Source: Ciona intestinalis | Taxonomy: Eukaryota; Chordata; Ascidiacea; Phlebobranchia; Cionidae | Direction: 5' to 3' | Assembly: GCF_000224145.3 (NCBI RefSeq) | Contig: NC_020166.2 | Coordinates: forward strand, 9,452,752-9,516,751 | Length of the DNA stretch: 64,000 nt | Shown: piece by piece, positions 57,101 to 64,000 of the stretch | Layout of the letters: every line of letters begins with the position of its first letter | How positions within the stretch are numbered: position 1 is the first letter of the stretch | Made by a program: the position numbers and the translations under genes | The notes under the pieces: generated by a model | Database searches by the model: none | The model's input: the letters and a program-made list of their open reading frames with translations, nothing else | Told to the model about the DNA's origin: nothing

Positions 57101-60100
57101 CATGAGTTTTTTCCTTTTTTTATGTATACATGCTTTGAAACACACATCAATCTTATGATAAAACTTTGCACTGTTGTTTTTTAATTAACACTACTGCTTT
57201 AATTAAAAGTTGTGGTGCACAGGTACAGGGTTCGGCACCACAGCCGGCAATGTTACTGTTGAGGTTGGTGGAGTAGCTTGTACTGTGGCATCGGTTTCAG
57301 ATACATCTGTTGGCTGCACTTTAGGGGAATCCCCTGGTGGCACACAAACAGTTGCAGTTGAAGTTGCCGGGAAAGGTAAACAAGATCATGGTGTGTTACT
57401 TCATCGACAGACACCATGGCACAGTGTCTTTTATTTACCTAGCTAAATTGTTAGCAATAGGCTGTCATGAGGTGTGTGTCACAGAACACCTGTGTAATAA
57501 CGACTTTCATTGCCCGACACGTGAGATTAAATAAAATTGATTTATTTACAGTACATCTCATTCCTTCCCTGCTATTGGCATTGTAATATATTTTTTAAAT
57601 GTTCAAAGGTTCTGCTTTATCGACTGCTGGTACGTTCACAGTGACCAGTGCTGTCACTTCTATATCACCAACTAATGGCAGCACCAATGGGTGTACAACG
57701 GTCACAATCTCAGGATCAGGTATGATCCGTTTGTTTATGTCAGTATAATGTTTACTTTACCTGTTTTATGATAGTGGGCAAAATTATTGTTCTAAATATG
57801 CTGCAGCTACTGTCTAATTTTATTAAACTGACTTGTGCCGGAAAAATTAAAACTTAATTATTCTACAGAATAACCCAATAGTATTTTTGTTTAATTATAA
57901 TTCTAGAGCAAAGCAATATTATTACAATTTAAGACAGTTATTTGCATGAAGATTAATTTTAGTTTGGGTATATGGGTAATGAGCCAAATCCGGCATAAAT
58001 ACAAAGTCCTTCAGGAACTTAACCAAAGAGAATACAATAGAATAGAAAGGAGGTTATTTGTTTATATTGTAATATTGTTTTTTTGCTTTATAGCGTTTGA
58101 TAATTCAAGTACTTCGGTTTCGATTGGTGGAAATATTTGTATAATTTCTGCGGTAACCTATAGCACCATCGTGTGTACAACCTCAGCGGCCTCAAATGCT
58201 TCCAGCGTTGCAGTGACCGTGACGACATCATCGGTTACTGTGTCATCATCAGTGATGTACGAATACAGCGACATTGGAGCTGCCACAATTTCTGCGATCT
58301 CATCCAAAGCGTATACTTCAAACGGAGGTATGTAATGTATCTTCGTGGATGGCAACTTGTTTTACATTGATGCAGGACCAAGTAACTGACTGGATACTAA
58401 ACCTGTTGTCAGCATATATTTCGGACAGTAACTCTTCACTTGATTACTGTCTCCAACATTGGAGGATGATCATATATTTAATCATCTCTATAAAATGTTT
58501 TGTCTTTTTAGGAACCAGGGTCACTATAACTGGAACTGGCTTTGGAACAACACAAGGAGCTGTAACTTTTGGTACCAACTCAGTGACAGTGGCCTCCTGG
58601 AGTGACACCTTAATTGAGATTGACACCCCAGCATTGCCACCCGCAAGCTATGACCTCAAGGTTACCATCCAACCTAATGGTTGCGCCCTAAACAGGTGAT
58701 TGTAATCCAAAGTACAAAATACATTTTTGCGTTAAGGTTTAACCTTTTATTTATATATAAAAAAATTACTGTTTCTTTTTAAATAAAAAAAAGTGTTTTA
58801 CTAAATTAGAAAGCATTAGGTGAAAGCTATAATTTATTACACTATAGGACATTACATTATAAAGCACAGTTTATATTCATTTAGTGAATACAAGCAATGA
58901 TGAACCACTAGTACTTCTGCTTGTGGCATTGTTTTTATTTAATGAAAAATGGTAAACAAGATAACATACGCAAAGATGTTAAAACAAATCTAGGTTATTT
59001 TTTTGATGAAGCAGAGGACATTGGGGAGAGTCCATGAAAGGAGTTCTACCAAAAGCTGCATAGTTTATATTTATTCCATTACAATTCATATTTATCACAG
59101 AATTGTCCTCAATATCAAATGTTATGGTGTATAACCATCATCAGTGTTGTCATGAAAATAAAATAAACCCTTTAGATAAAATAGCTAAAAAAAGAGAGAA
59201 GAAATTTTTAATATTTATCATTTGCATTTTTTAAATAAAGTATATAAATTAATATACTTTAACACAACCCTTACAGCGTTGCTGCCTCAGTAACTTATGC
59301 ATTCTCTGTGGATTCTATTTCCCCAACCACTGGTTCTCACATGGGGGGAACCAGTATTACTATTAATGGTCAAGGCTTCACTGCTGACACTAGTGTTACT
59401 TTTGGTGACATCACTTGTGATGCCACTGTGACATCATCGACACAAATGACCTGTGTGACATCATCGTCAGGGACTGTACACAATGTAACCAACGATGGGG
59501 CACATGCAAGTGAGTTACGTGTATCTGTTTTATTTAACACATTTGGATTGATACACAATGATTACACGAATGTATGAATGTAACTTACTTTATCCTCGCA
59601 TAGCCGGAAAACGACAGTAGTTATAATACGGGTGTGCACCTTGTGCCAGCTTACGAGTTACCATGTATGTTACTTTGTGGGTAATTAAATTTTTTTTGAT
59701 TTGGTGATTTTTGTATGTGTGGCGGATAATTTAGACAACCCATTAGGGACCACTGGGTTGAAGCCATTGCCTTTAAGTTTCTTGCCAAAGACACATACAC
59801 CCACAATGGCAGCATTGTTGAGTCTCTATCCCATTACCTCTGGGTTACAGGCAGGCGTGTTAACCATATGCCACGGCGATTAACTTAGGCATGGTGTAAT
59901 GGGCTTGCTTGGGGGAGTTACAGAGTTATAGGCGTACCTTTTAAAATTCTCCATAATTTTTACTCCCATATTAACAACAATGAATTCCCAGCTTATGGGA
60001 TTGGTTACGCATGGAACCCTTCATACTTGGAGGTTGAGGTTGGAGACGTTGTTCGATTCTTGTGGTCAGTTCCAAAGATGGTTAGAGGCAAAAGGATTGG

Positions 60101-63100
60101 GGTTTACACAACAGCTAATGCTGTTAGTAAGGGACACGATGAAGATGGGTTCAGTATTCCAGCAGCCATGTCTGGTAAGAAGATTTAATATGAATGAATG
60201 AATGTAACTTACTTTATCCTCGTGTGGCCGGAAAACGACAGTCGTTNNNNNNNNNNNNNNNNNNNNNNNNNNNNNNNNNNNNNNNNNNNNNNNNNNNNNN
60301 NNNNNNNNNNNNNNNNNNNNNNNNNNNNNNNNNNNNNNNNNNNNNNNNNNNNNNNNNNNNNNNNNNNNNNNNNNNNNNNNNNNNNNNNNNNNNNNNNNNN
60401 NNNNNNNNNNNNNNNNNNNNNNNNNNNNNNNNNNNNNNNNNNNNNNNNNNNNNNNNNNNNNNNNNNNNNNNNNNNNNNNNNNNNNNNNNNNNNNNNNNNN
60501 NNNNNNNNNNNNNNNNNNNNNNNNNNNNNNNNNNNNNNNNNNNNNNNNNNNNNNNNNNNNNNNNNNNNNNNNNNNNNNNNNNNNNNNNNNNNNNNNNNNN
60601 NNNNNNNNNNNNNNNNNNNNNNNNNNNNNNNNNNNNNNNNNNNNNNNNNNNNNNNNNNNNNNNNNNNNNNNNNNNNNNNCTGCCCAAGGACACATACGCC
60701 CACAATGGTAGCAGTGACGAGCCTTGAACCCATTACCTAATGGTTACAGGCAGGCGCGCTAACCACTACGCCACGGCGTCGGGTAGCCACGCTTTTATTT
60801 TACACTAAAGTAGTTTTTACCTGTAGCATGTTTTAATGACTGTCTTTTTGCAACTAATTCCAGTCTTTACGAATAAGAATACTTAGAAAACTTTTTCTAT
60901 CATATAAAGGAGTACAATATCACATAGTATATACTGAAGTGTAAACTATTCTAATGAAGTTATGCAAGAACGTGATGCCAGATTTACCATGGCCGCCAAA
61001 ACCGTTACTTTGTATAACAGGTTGAGCTATATTTCAGGTAGGTTCGCCTACACCTTCACTGTGGCTGGGGATTACTTCTATGCCAGTGGTTGCCTTGATG
61101 ATGCTTGTTCTATCTTCATGAGGGGAAAGATTGTTGTTAAACCTATAACAGCGAAGACACAAACTTTATCGGTTAAACTTGGAGGCCATGAGGCTCAGTA
61201 CCCGGTATGTAAAGTATTATAACAATGCCAATATATACGGAACTCAAGTTATACTATAATAACTTGTGCTATATATGATTACTACGTTAAGTAACAACAA
61301 GTTTTTATGTTAAGGGTAAGATAATTTAAAATGTATGTACAAATTCATGCACTATAACATTTGTTTTTAACACTACTGTAAGATGAAATTATAAAATTGT
61401 TGTAACATGCATATATTATCATAGCGGTTAAACTATCTACATTAATAGTCTGGAACACCGAGTTATTCATTTGGTAACGCGCCCACAGTCACCAGCATCT
61501 CCCCACTAATAGGAACCACAGACACCATAATTACTATAAATGGTAAGTTACTACNNNNNNNNNNNNNNNNNNNNNNNNNNNNNNNNNNNNNNNNNNNNNN
61601 NNNNCACAAAGTAACATACATGGTAACTCGTAAGCTGGCATGAGGTGTTAAACCTGTGTGATAACGACTGTCGTTTTCCCGCTATGCGGGATAAAGTAAG
61701 TTACATTCAATACATTCTGTATTCATACACCTCATGTGCTCACTGTCAAGTTATAACATGGGTATCTTCTTATACACCAGACACACATGGTGTATCTATA
61801 CACCTCATGCTCACTATCGAGTTATAACATGGGTGTCTTCTTATACAACAATAACACATGGTGTATCGTACACTTCATGCTCACTCCCAGTTTCCACCAG
61901 GTCACATGCTTCTTCTTCCTGATGGTAAAGATTACACGATGGCTTTCAAAAATGGGGCACAATTTACCAACATCACGTACCAGTCAACTTACTACTCATT
62001 CAGTCCACAGCATTACTTGTATGTCACTATGATATTGAGGCAAACACCTGATGTGTAAGTATTGCTTCTTACAATGGTTACAGATACATTGGCTGATTGA
62101 CTATTACATAAAAGTACCAATGTTGACATATGTACGATGAAAAACCAACTACTATAACTCATACTTGGCCTAAAGAGCCATATTACAAATGAAATATGAT
62201 ACTTCTTTTCTTGTGCTAAAGTTATTTGTTGTATTGTTTACCGACTAATGCAGTGTAGAAAGTTTCAGGGTTTGTCTGCCTACCCTGTCACTTCAGTTTT
62301 TGTTGCAATGTGTGATTCATTTATTTATTTGAAACCTTTTTTCCTCACAGAATTGCAGTTAACGGAGTAAAGACTGATGTTAATGGATCGTCCCCTCTTA
62401 CCAATAAGAGTCCACATGGTTCTTCTTACTTTAACCCCAACACACGGGGTTTTAGTATTAAGGTCGCCGGACAAGCGTCATCCAGGAAAAGGAGGGCGAT
62501 CACTGAGGCAGAAGCAAACGCTCAAGTTGATAGACCGATTAGTCCAAATATTTATAGGTTCGTTGTTTAAAAATGTCAATTTATTCAAAAGATAGAAATT
62601 TATGGAGTGTCTGACTTGTCTGTTGGTATAATTGAACAGAATACTTGCAAAAATATCAATTCAGTGATTTACAACTATGCATGACACAGATTAAAGTGGA
62701 ACATTGGGGAACTATATAAAATTATTAAAACCTTTTTAAGTTTAAAAATGGAAGAGTGCCTATACTATACATTGTTTGCTATTAAAAATAATAGCACTAT
62801 TAATTATTTTTATTTTTACTGAGTTTACTTTGAAAAATTTGGTTAATCAGTATGATTTGTTTGGTTAATGAATAAGAATAGTGACAGGCATGAAAGAATT
62901 ATTGATTTCCTGAAAACTTTGTCCTTTCATACATTGTATAATATTCAATCGTTACATTTGTTTCACCCCATGCTTGTAGATGTTACTACGAGGGATGTAT
63001 ACCTCCGCCCGATCCGGAAAATGTTCCACCAATCAGAGATCAGCCAGCTGTCACTCAAATGTGGTCACAAAACACATCGTGCATGAAATGGACGGTAAGA

Positions 63101-64000
63101 TTTAATGCATAAGTTTCACCACTTAGCTAAGCATTTACAAGATTTTTAAATAAATCCTAATTTTTTTAACTTAATTTCTAAATTAGTTGAACCGCTAGAC
63201 TCAAACAAATTTGACAGGGCTTTCATGCGGTTTGACCTACAGCTCCCAAATACTGAGGACTAATCATTATCCAAAAAACATTGGTTTCTGATATTAGCTT
63301 TCAGCATTAACCAAGGTATATACAGTAGACAGTAATGATCATGTATTTCAGGATGATAAAAATGTGGTGATTCTACACACTGTTACTATTAATGGAGTTA
63401 AGGCCATATGTTGGGTATTATTTGATCTTTTCACTCTTGATGTTGAATCAATAACTGTCCAAGGAGTTCTGGAATTTGTTCAGTCATCAAACATTACCGT
63501 GGAAAAGCTACTGATCTTGGTACCTATTTATTCTTTTTTACTCATTCCTTTAAACATTCACTCATTTATGCATCTAAGCATTCACTCCTACATTCATTAT
63601 TTATTTATACATGTGTGAATAAATGTAACTTTTTTACCCTTGTTTGGCAACAACAAGATTTTTATAAAGAGTTTTCACGTTTGTAACTTTGTGATGATTA
63701 TTCTTTTAAATTTTTTTTAGTTTTCGTGTATGGCTGACAAATTTAAACAAACTAATAGTGACCACTGACAAAATTGTTGTTAAGTGTCTTGCCCAAGAAC
63801 ATATGCCCACAACGATACCAACGACGAGCCTTGAACTCTTAACCTGTAGGTTAAAGAGGCAGGCGCAATAATCATTGTGGCACGGCAGGAGACAATTAAT
63901 GCATTTGTTCATTGATGATTTATTCTTTGTTTATTTGTTTTTTTTTATTTCATCAGTTAACATATGTGGCAACAGTCAAATATGTAGACCAATCAAATAA
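42157..64000 (+). CDS. PKHD1L1: fibrocystin-L-like receptor (PKHD1L1 family), 5' part, 34 exons, continues past the window
   Basis: PKHD1L1 proteins are very large type I membrane proteins with many IPT/TIG domains, a PA14 domain, two G8 domains and parallel-beta-helix repeats. The mammalian one coats hair-cell stereocilia and is also known from immune cells. Here 34 in-phase exons give about 1,720 codons: signal peptide, N-terminal IPT domains, PA14, a long beta-rich stretch, four or five IPT domains, a cupredoxin-like segment, a furin-type site and the start of the first G8 domain. The order PA14 after the first IPTs and G8 after the last IPT is that of PKHD1L1. Fewer IPT units are visible than in the human protein as I recall it. 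Two N gaps (60247-60679, 61555-61604) lie in introns or may hide an exon. Exon borders are given in the four block entries. Confidence 0.85.
42700..42990 (+). repeat. SINE copy lacking the B box
   Basis: GGCGCCGTGGCAAAGTGAAG head, GGGTTGTCCAAATTGTCGGC middle, GGCACGAGGTGTATGAAACA tail. The GGTTC of the B box is deleted. Confidence 0.7.
43468..43606. mobile_element. PIF/Harbinger-type MITE, copy A
   Basis: 139 bp with inverted ends AGGTGGCTGTACACAGTAT and ATACTGTGTACAGCCACCT, flanked by TTA on both sides (43465-43467, 43607-43609). A 3-bp TTA target is the Harbinger hallmark. Confidence 0.75.
43615..43778. mobile_element. Cimi-like MITE, slightly shortened
   Basis: TATATAGTACTGCGGGGTAA left, ATCTCACCCCACCCTACTGTA right. 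Confidence 0.7.
43920..44250 (-). mobile_element. fossil Ty3/gypsy-like LTR retrotransposon fragment (gag region)
   Basis: A GC-rich island in AT-rich surroundings. The minus strand reads like a retrotransposon gag (PGETYVRFATRLRHLIKDAH, with a proline-rich follow-on). It is a short, broken fragment with no ends or LTRs seen. Ciona carries gypsy-type elements, so the source is plausible. Assignment rests on residue pattern only. Confidence 0.45.
44600..44795. mobile_element. Cimi-like MITE copy
   Basis: TATAGTACCGTGGGGTAAGA left, CTATCTTACCCCAACCCATA right. Confidence 0.75.
45075..45435 (+). repeat. SINE copy, full length
   Basis: Head with TAGTGCAGTGGTTAGC (A box) and GGTTCAAAGC (B box, 45135-45144), tail GGCACGAGGTGTTTGCAATA then AACGACTGTTGTTTTCCGGC. 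It lies in fibrocystin-L-like intron 2. Confidence 0.75.
45488..45672. mobile_element. Cimi-like MITE, decayed
   Basis: Reverse body (GAGTCCACTTGGTAGTAAAT) ending CCATCTTACCCCACGTCCTTA. Confidence 0.55.
45885..46090 (-). repeat. ~70-bp minisatellite in reverse orientation (fibrocystin-L-like intron 2)
   Basis: Three units, e.g. GGTGTATTCATACACCTCAT then GTTCACTGTCTAGTTATAAC, the complement of the units in the MOXD1-like introns. Confidence 0.85.
46690..46890 (+). repeat. SINE copy without middle part
   Basis: Head CCGGCGCTGTACGACAGTGG with GGGTTTAAGACTC runs straight into the tail GCTGGCTTGAGGTGTATGAA. The ~150-bp middle is missing. Confidence 0.65.
47290..47473. mobile_element. Cimi-like MITE, left end worn
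   Basis: Reverse body (CTCATTTGGTAGTAAACAGA) and right end GTCTTTCCCCACCTTACTATA, just before exon 5 of the fibrocystin-L-like gene. Confidence 0.65.
48740..48990. repeat. two SINE tails in inverted orientation
   Basis: A plus-oriented tail (GGTAACTCGTAAACAGTCAC, 48770-48850) is followed directly by a minus-oriented one (CATGGCAGGAAAACGACAGT, 48880-48970). They could pair as a stem of about 80 bases in the intron RNA. Confidence 0.65.
49335..49590 (+). repeat. SINE copy, decayed
   Basis: GTAGGGCAGTGGTTGGAGCA head, ATTAATGGTTGTCTTAAATT middle, weak tail. Confidence 0.5.
50735..50800 (-). repeat. SINE tail fragment
   Basis: GGGCAGCGACAGTCTTTATA then ATACCTCATGCATGCTTAAA on the plus strand. 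Confidence 0.45.
51280..51400 (+). repeat. lone ~70-bp minisatellite unit
   Basis: GAGGTGTATGAAGCCACCAT then TCTTGACAGTGAGCATAAAG with TGTATAAAAGCACCACATG. One to two decayed units, possibly a founder or remnant. Confidence 0.5.
51430..51690 (+). repeat. SINE copy, decayed head
   Basis: GTGGTTGCTTACGAGTTGTTCAAATTGTC middle and CGTGGTACCTTGTAAGCGAG tail, ending AGGATAAATAAATTACA just before exon 12. Confidence 0.6.
53130..53370 (+). repeat. ~70-bp minisatellite (fibrocystin-L-like intron 14)
   Basis: Three to four well-kept units (GACAGTGAGCATGAGGTGTA, TGAATACACCATGTGTGTCT), same orientation as in the MOXD1-like gene. Confidence 0.9.
53690..53885 (+). repeat. SINE middle and tail, decayed
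   Basis: AGCGGCCACTGATGGTTTTT, CACCAAAAAGTTACACACAC, ending CACGAGTATGAATAAATTTTGC. Confidence 0.5.
54432..54571. mobile_element. PIF/Harbinger-type MITE, copy B
   Basis: 140 bp, colinear with copy A at 43468-43606 (shared GCATGCGGCAGCGAAATCCG), inverted ends AGGTGGCTGTACACAGTAT and ATACTGTGTACAGCTACCT, TTA on both flanks. Confidence 0.75.
55560..55695 (-). repeat. SINE tail fragment
   Basis: GGGAAATGACAATCGGTATA, then CTCCTTATGAGTTACTAGGG and GTATGGCTGACAATATAGAC. Confidence 0.55.
56385..56500 (-). repeat. SINE tail fragment, decayed
   Basis: GGTAGGGCAATAGCAGTCGT then GTTATGAGTTACTATGTG-like words and ACAATTTGGACAAA. Confidence 0.45.
57440..57545 (+). repeat. SINE tail fragment
   Basis: GGCTGTCATGAGGTGTGTGT and GTGTAATAACGACTTTCATT, ending GAGATTAAATAAAATTG. 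Confidence 0.55.
59570..59885 (-). repeat. SINE copy, near full length
   Basis: From GAATGTAACTTACTTTATCC (tail) through GTGTGGCGGATAATTTAGAC to GCCACGGCGATTAA (head) on the plus strand. Intron 26. Confidence 0.7.
60194..60785 (-). repeat. SINE copy interrupted by an assembly gap
   Basis: The tail starts at 60194 (AATGAATGAATGTAACTTAC) and the head ends at about 60780 (GCGCTAACCACTACGCCACG). The 433 N between are longer than the missing SINE middle needs, so the gap size or content is uncertain. Confidence 0.65.
61605..61705 (+). repeat. SINE tail next to a gap
   Basis: CACAAAGTAACATACATGGT, GGCATGAGGTGTTAAACCTG, AACGACTGTCGTTTTCCCGC. The head would lie in the 50-N gap. Confidence 0.6.
61725..61890 (-). 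repeat. ~70-bp minisatellite, reverse orientation (fibrocystin-L-like intron 29)
   Basis: Two to three units (GGTGTATCTATACACCTCAT, GCTCACTATCGAGTTATAAC) start just 20 bases after a SINE tail and end 10 bases before exon 30. Confidence 0.85.
63612..63895 (-). repeat. SINE copy, decayed
   Basis: GTGTCTTGCCCAAGAACATA, GACGAGCCTTGAACTCTTAA (B box on minus) and AATAATCATTGTGGCACGGC. Last intron of the window. Confidence 0.6.

Larger units (their letters stand above)
56161..59509 (+). other. fibrocystin-L-like exons 20-26: run of IPT/TIG domains
   Basis: Exons: 56161-56338, 56690-56849, 57223-57375, 57609-57719, 58094-58327, 58512-58695 and 59277-59509. Four IPT units are clear: VAPTSAQKGETITLTGTGFG with VEVGGVACTV; ISPTNGSTNGCTTVTISGSA with VSIGGNICII; AISSKAYTSNGGTRVTITGT with VTFGTNSVTV; ISPTTGSHMGGTSITINGQG with VTFGDITCDA. 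Introns cut each unit at the same place, just inside the G-x-x-x-x-I-x-G strand pair (phase 1, TxTG|TGFG). This is the signature of exon-wise unit duplication. Confidence 0.85.
59992..64000 (+). other. fibrocystin-L-like exons 27-34: cupredoxin-like segment, IPT, furin-type site, G8 start
   Basis: Exons: 59992-60174, 61038-61204, 61449-61542, 61901-62054, 62351-62557, 62980-63094, 63352-63519 and 63957 to past the end. Exons 27-28 look cupredoxin-like (SYLEVEVGDVVRFLWSVP, then FAYTFTVAGDYFYASGCLDD with ACSIFMRGKIVV). Exon 29 opens an IPT (PTVTSISPLIGTTDTIITIN). Exon 31 carries SSRKRRAITEAEA, a furin-type R-K-R-R site. Exons 32-33 enter a G8 domain (NTSCMKWT, VVILHTVTINGVKAICWVLF, VESITVQGVLEF). 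The exon 30 acceptor was set at 61901 because it keeps phase. A missing small exon in the 50-N gap cannot be excluded. Confidence 0.75.

Noticed and set aside
60066-60740. Long frames across the N run
   Set aside because: They are artefacts of translating N as open codons.
60962-61037. Possible extra exon (RDARFTMAAKTVTLY) before exon 28 of the fibrocystin-L-like gene
   Set aside because: Its end phase does not match exon 28, and skipping it joins exon 27 to 28 in phase with sensible protein.

Overview
The window is animal nuclear DNA and fits a tunicate, most likely Ciona (intestinalis/robusta group). It is AT-rich, genes are cut into many short GT-AG exons with small introns, and two short repeat families dominate. 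One is a ~190-bp TIR element ending TATAGTAGGGTGGGGGAAGA (Cimi-1-like MITE). The other is a tRNA-headed SINE (Cics-1-like). Both families were described from Ciona. Family names here come from memory and motif reading, not from a search.

Layout. 462-5089 (+): the 3' half of a SHIP-type inositol 5-phosphatase gene (C2 end, proline-rich region, C-terminal SAM). 6269-8807 (-): a four-exon secreted C-type lectin-like protein of 230 aa. 11631-14437 (+): a six-exon, 361-aa single-pass receptor with a thrombospondin type 1 repeat outside and a tyrosine-motif tail inside. 14438-20006: repeat-rich sequence with no gene recognised. 20007-32444 (+): a DOMON plus copper monooxygenase gene (MOXD1-like, 634 aa by the cleanest exon chain). 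Its exons 2-8 appear two to three times around assembly gaps. 35248-38635 (-): an intronless gene for a GlnD/DUF294-type nucleotidyltransferase fused to ~89-aa TPR-like repeats, with a damaged repeat tail and a terminal membrane segment. 39400-40840 (-): a broken partial copy that kept both flanks and the repeats but lost the catalytic part. 42157-64000 (+): 34 exons of the 5' part of a fibrocystin-L (PKHD1L1-like) gene with signal peptide, IPT domains, PA14, a cupredoxin-like segment, a furin-type site and the start of a G8 domain. It runs off the window.

Of most interest: the animal nucleotidyltransferase-TPR gene and its gutted neighbour; the ITIM-like receptor tail lying two genes from a SHIP gene, the enzyme class that binds such tails; the MOXD1 exon duplication, which looks like collapsed and re-expanded haplotypes; a ~70-bp hairpin minisatellite shared by introns of two unrelated genes that resembles the SINE tail; and three further MITE families with readable target-site duplications (TTA, TTAA and an 8-bp one).

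Limits. Exon borders were read by eye from splice sites, phase and protein sense. Runs of N occupy 24146-24270, 25424-25473, 60247-60679 and 61555-61604. No homology search was possible.
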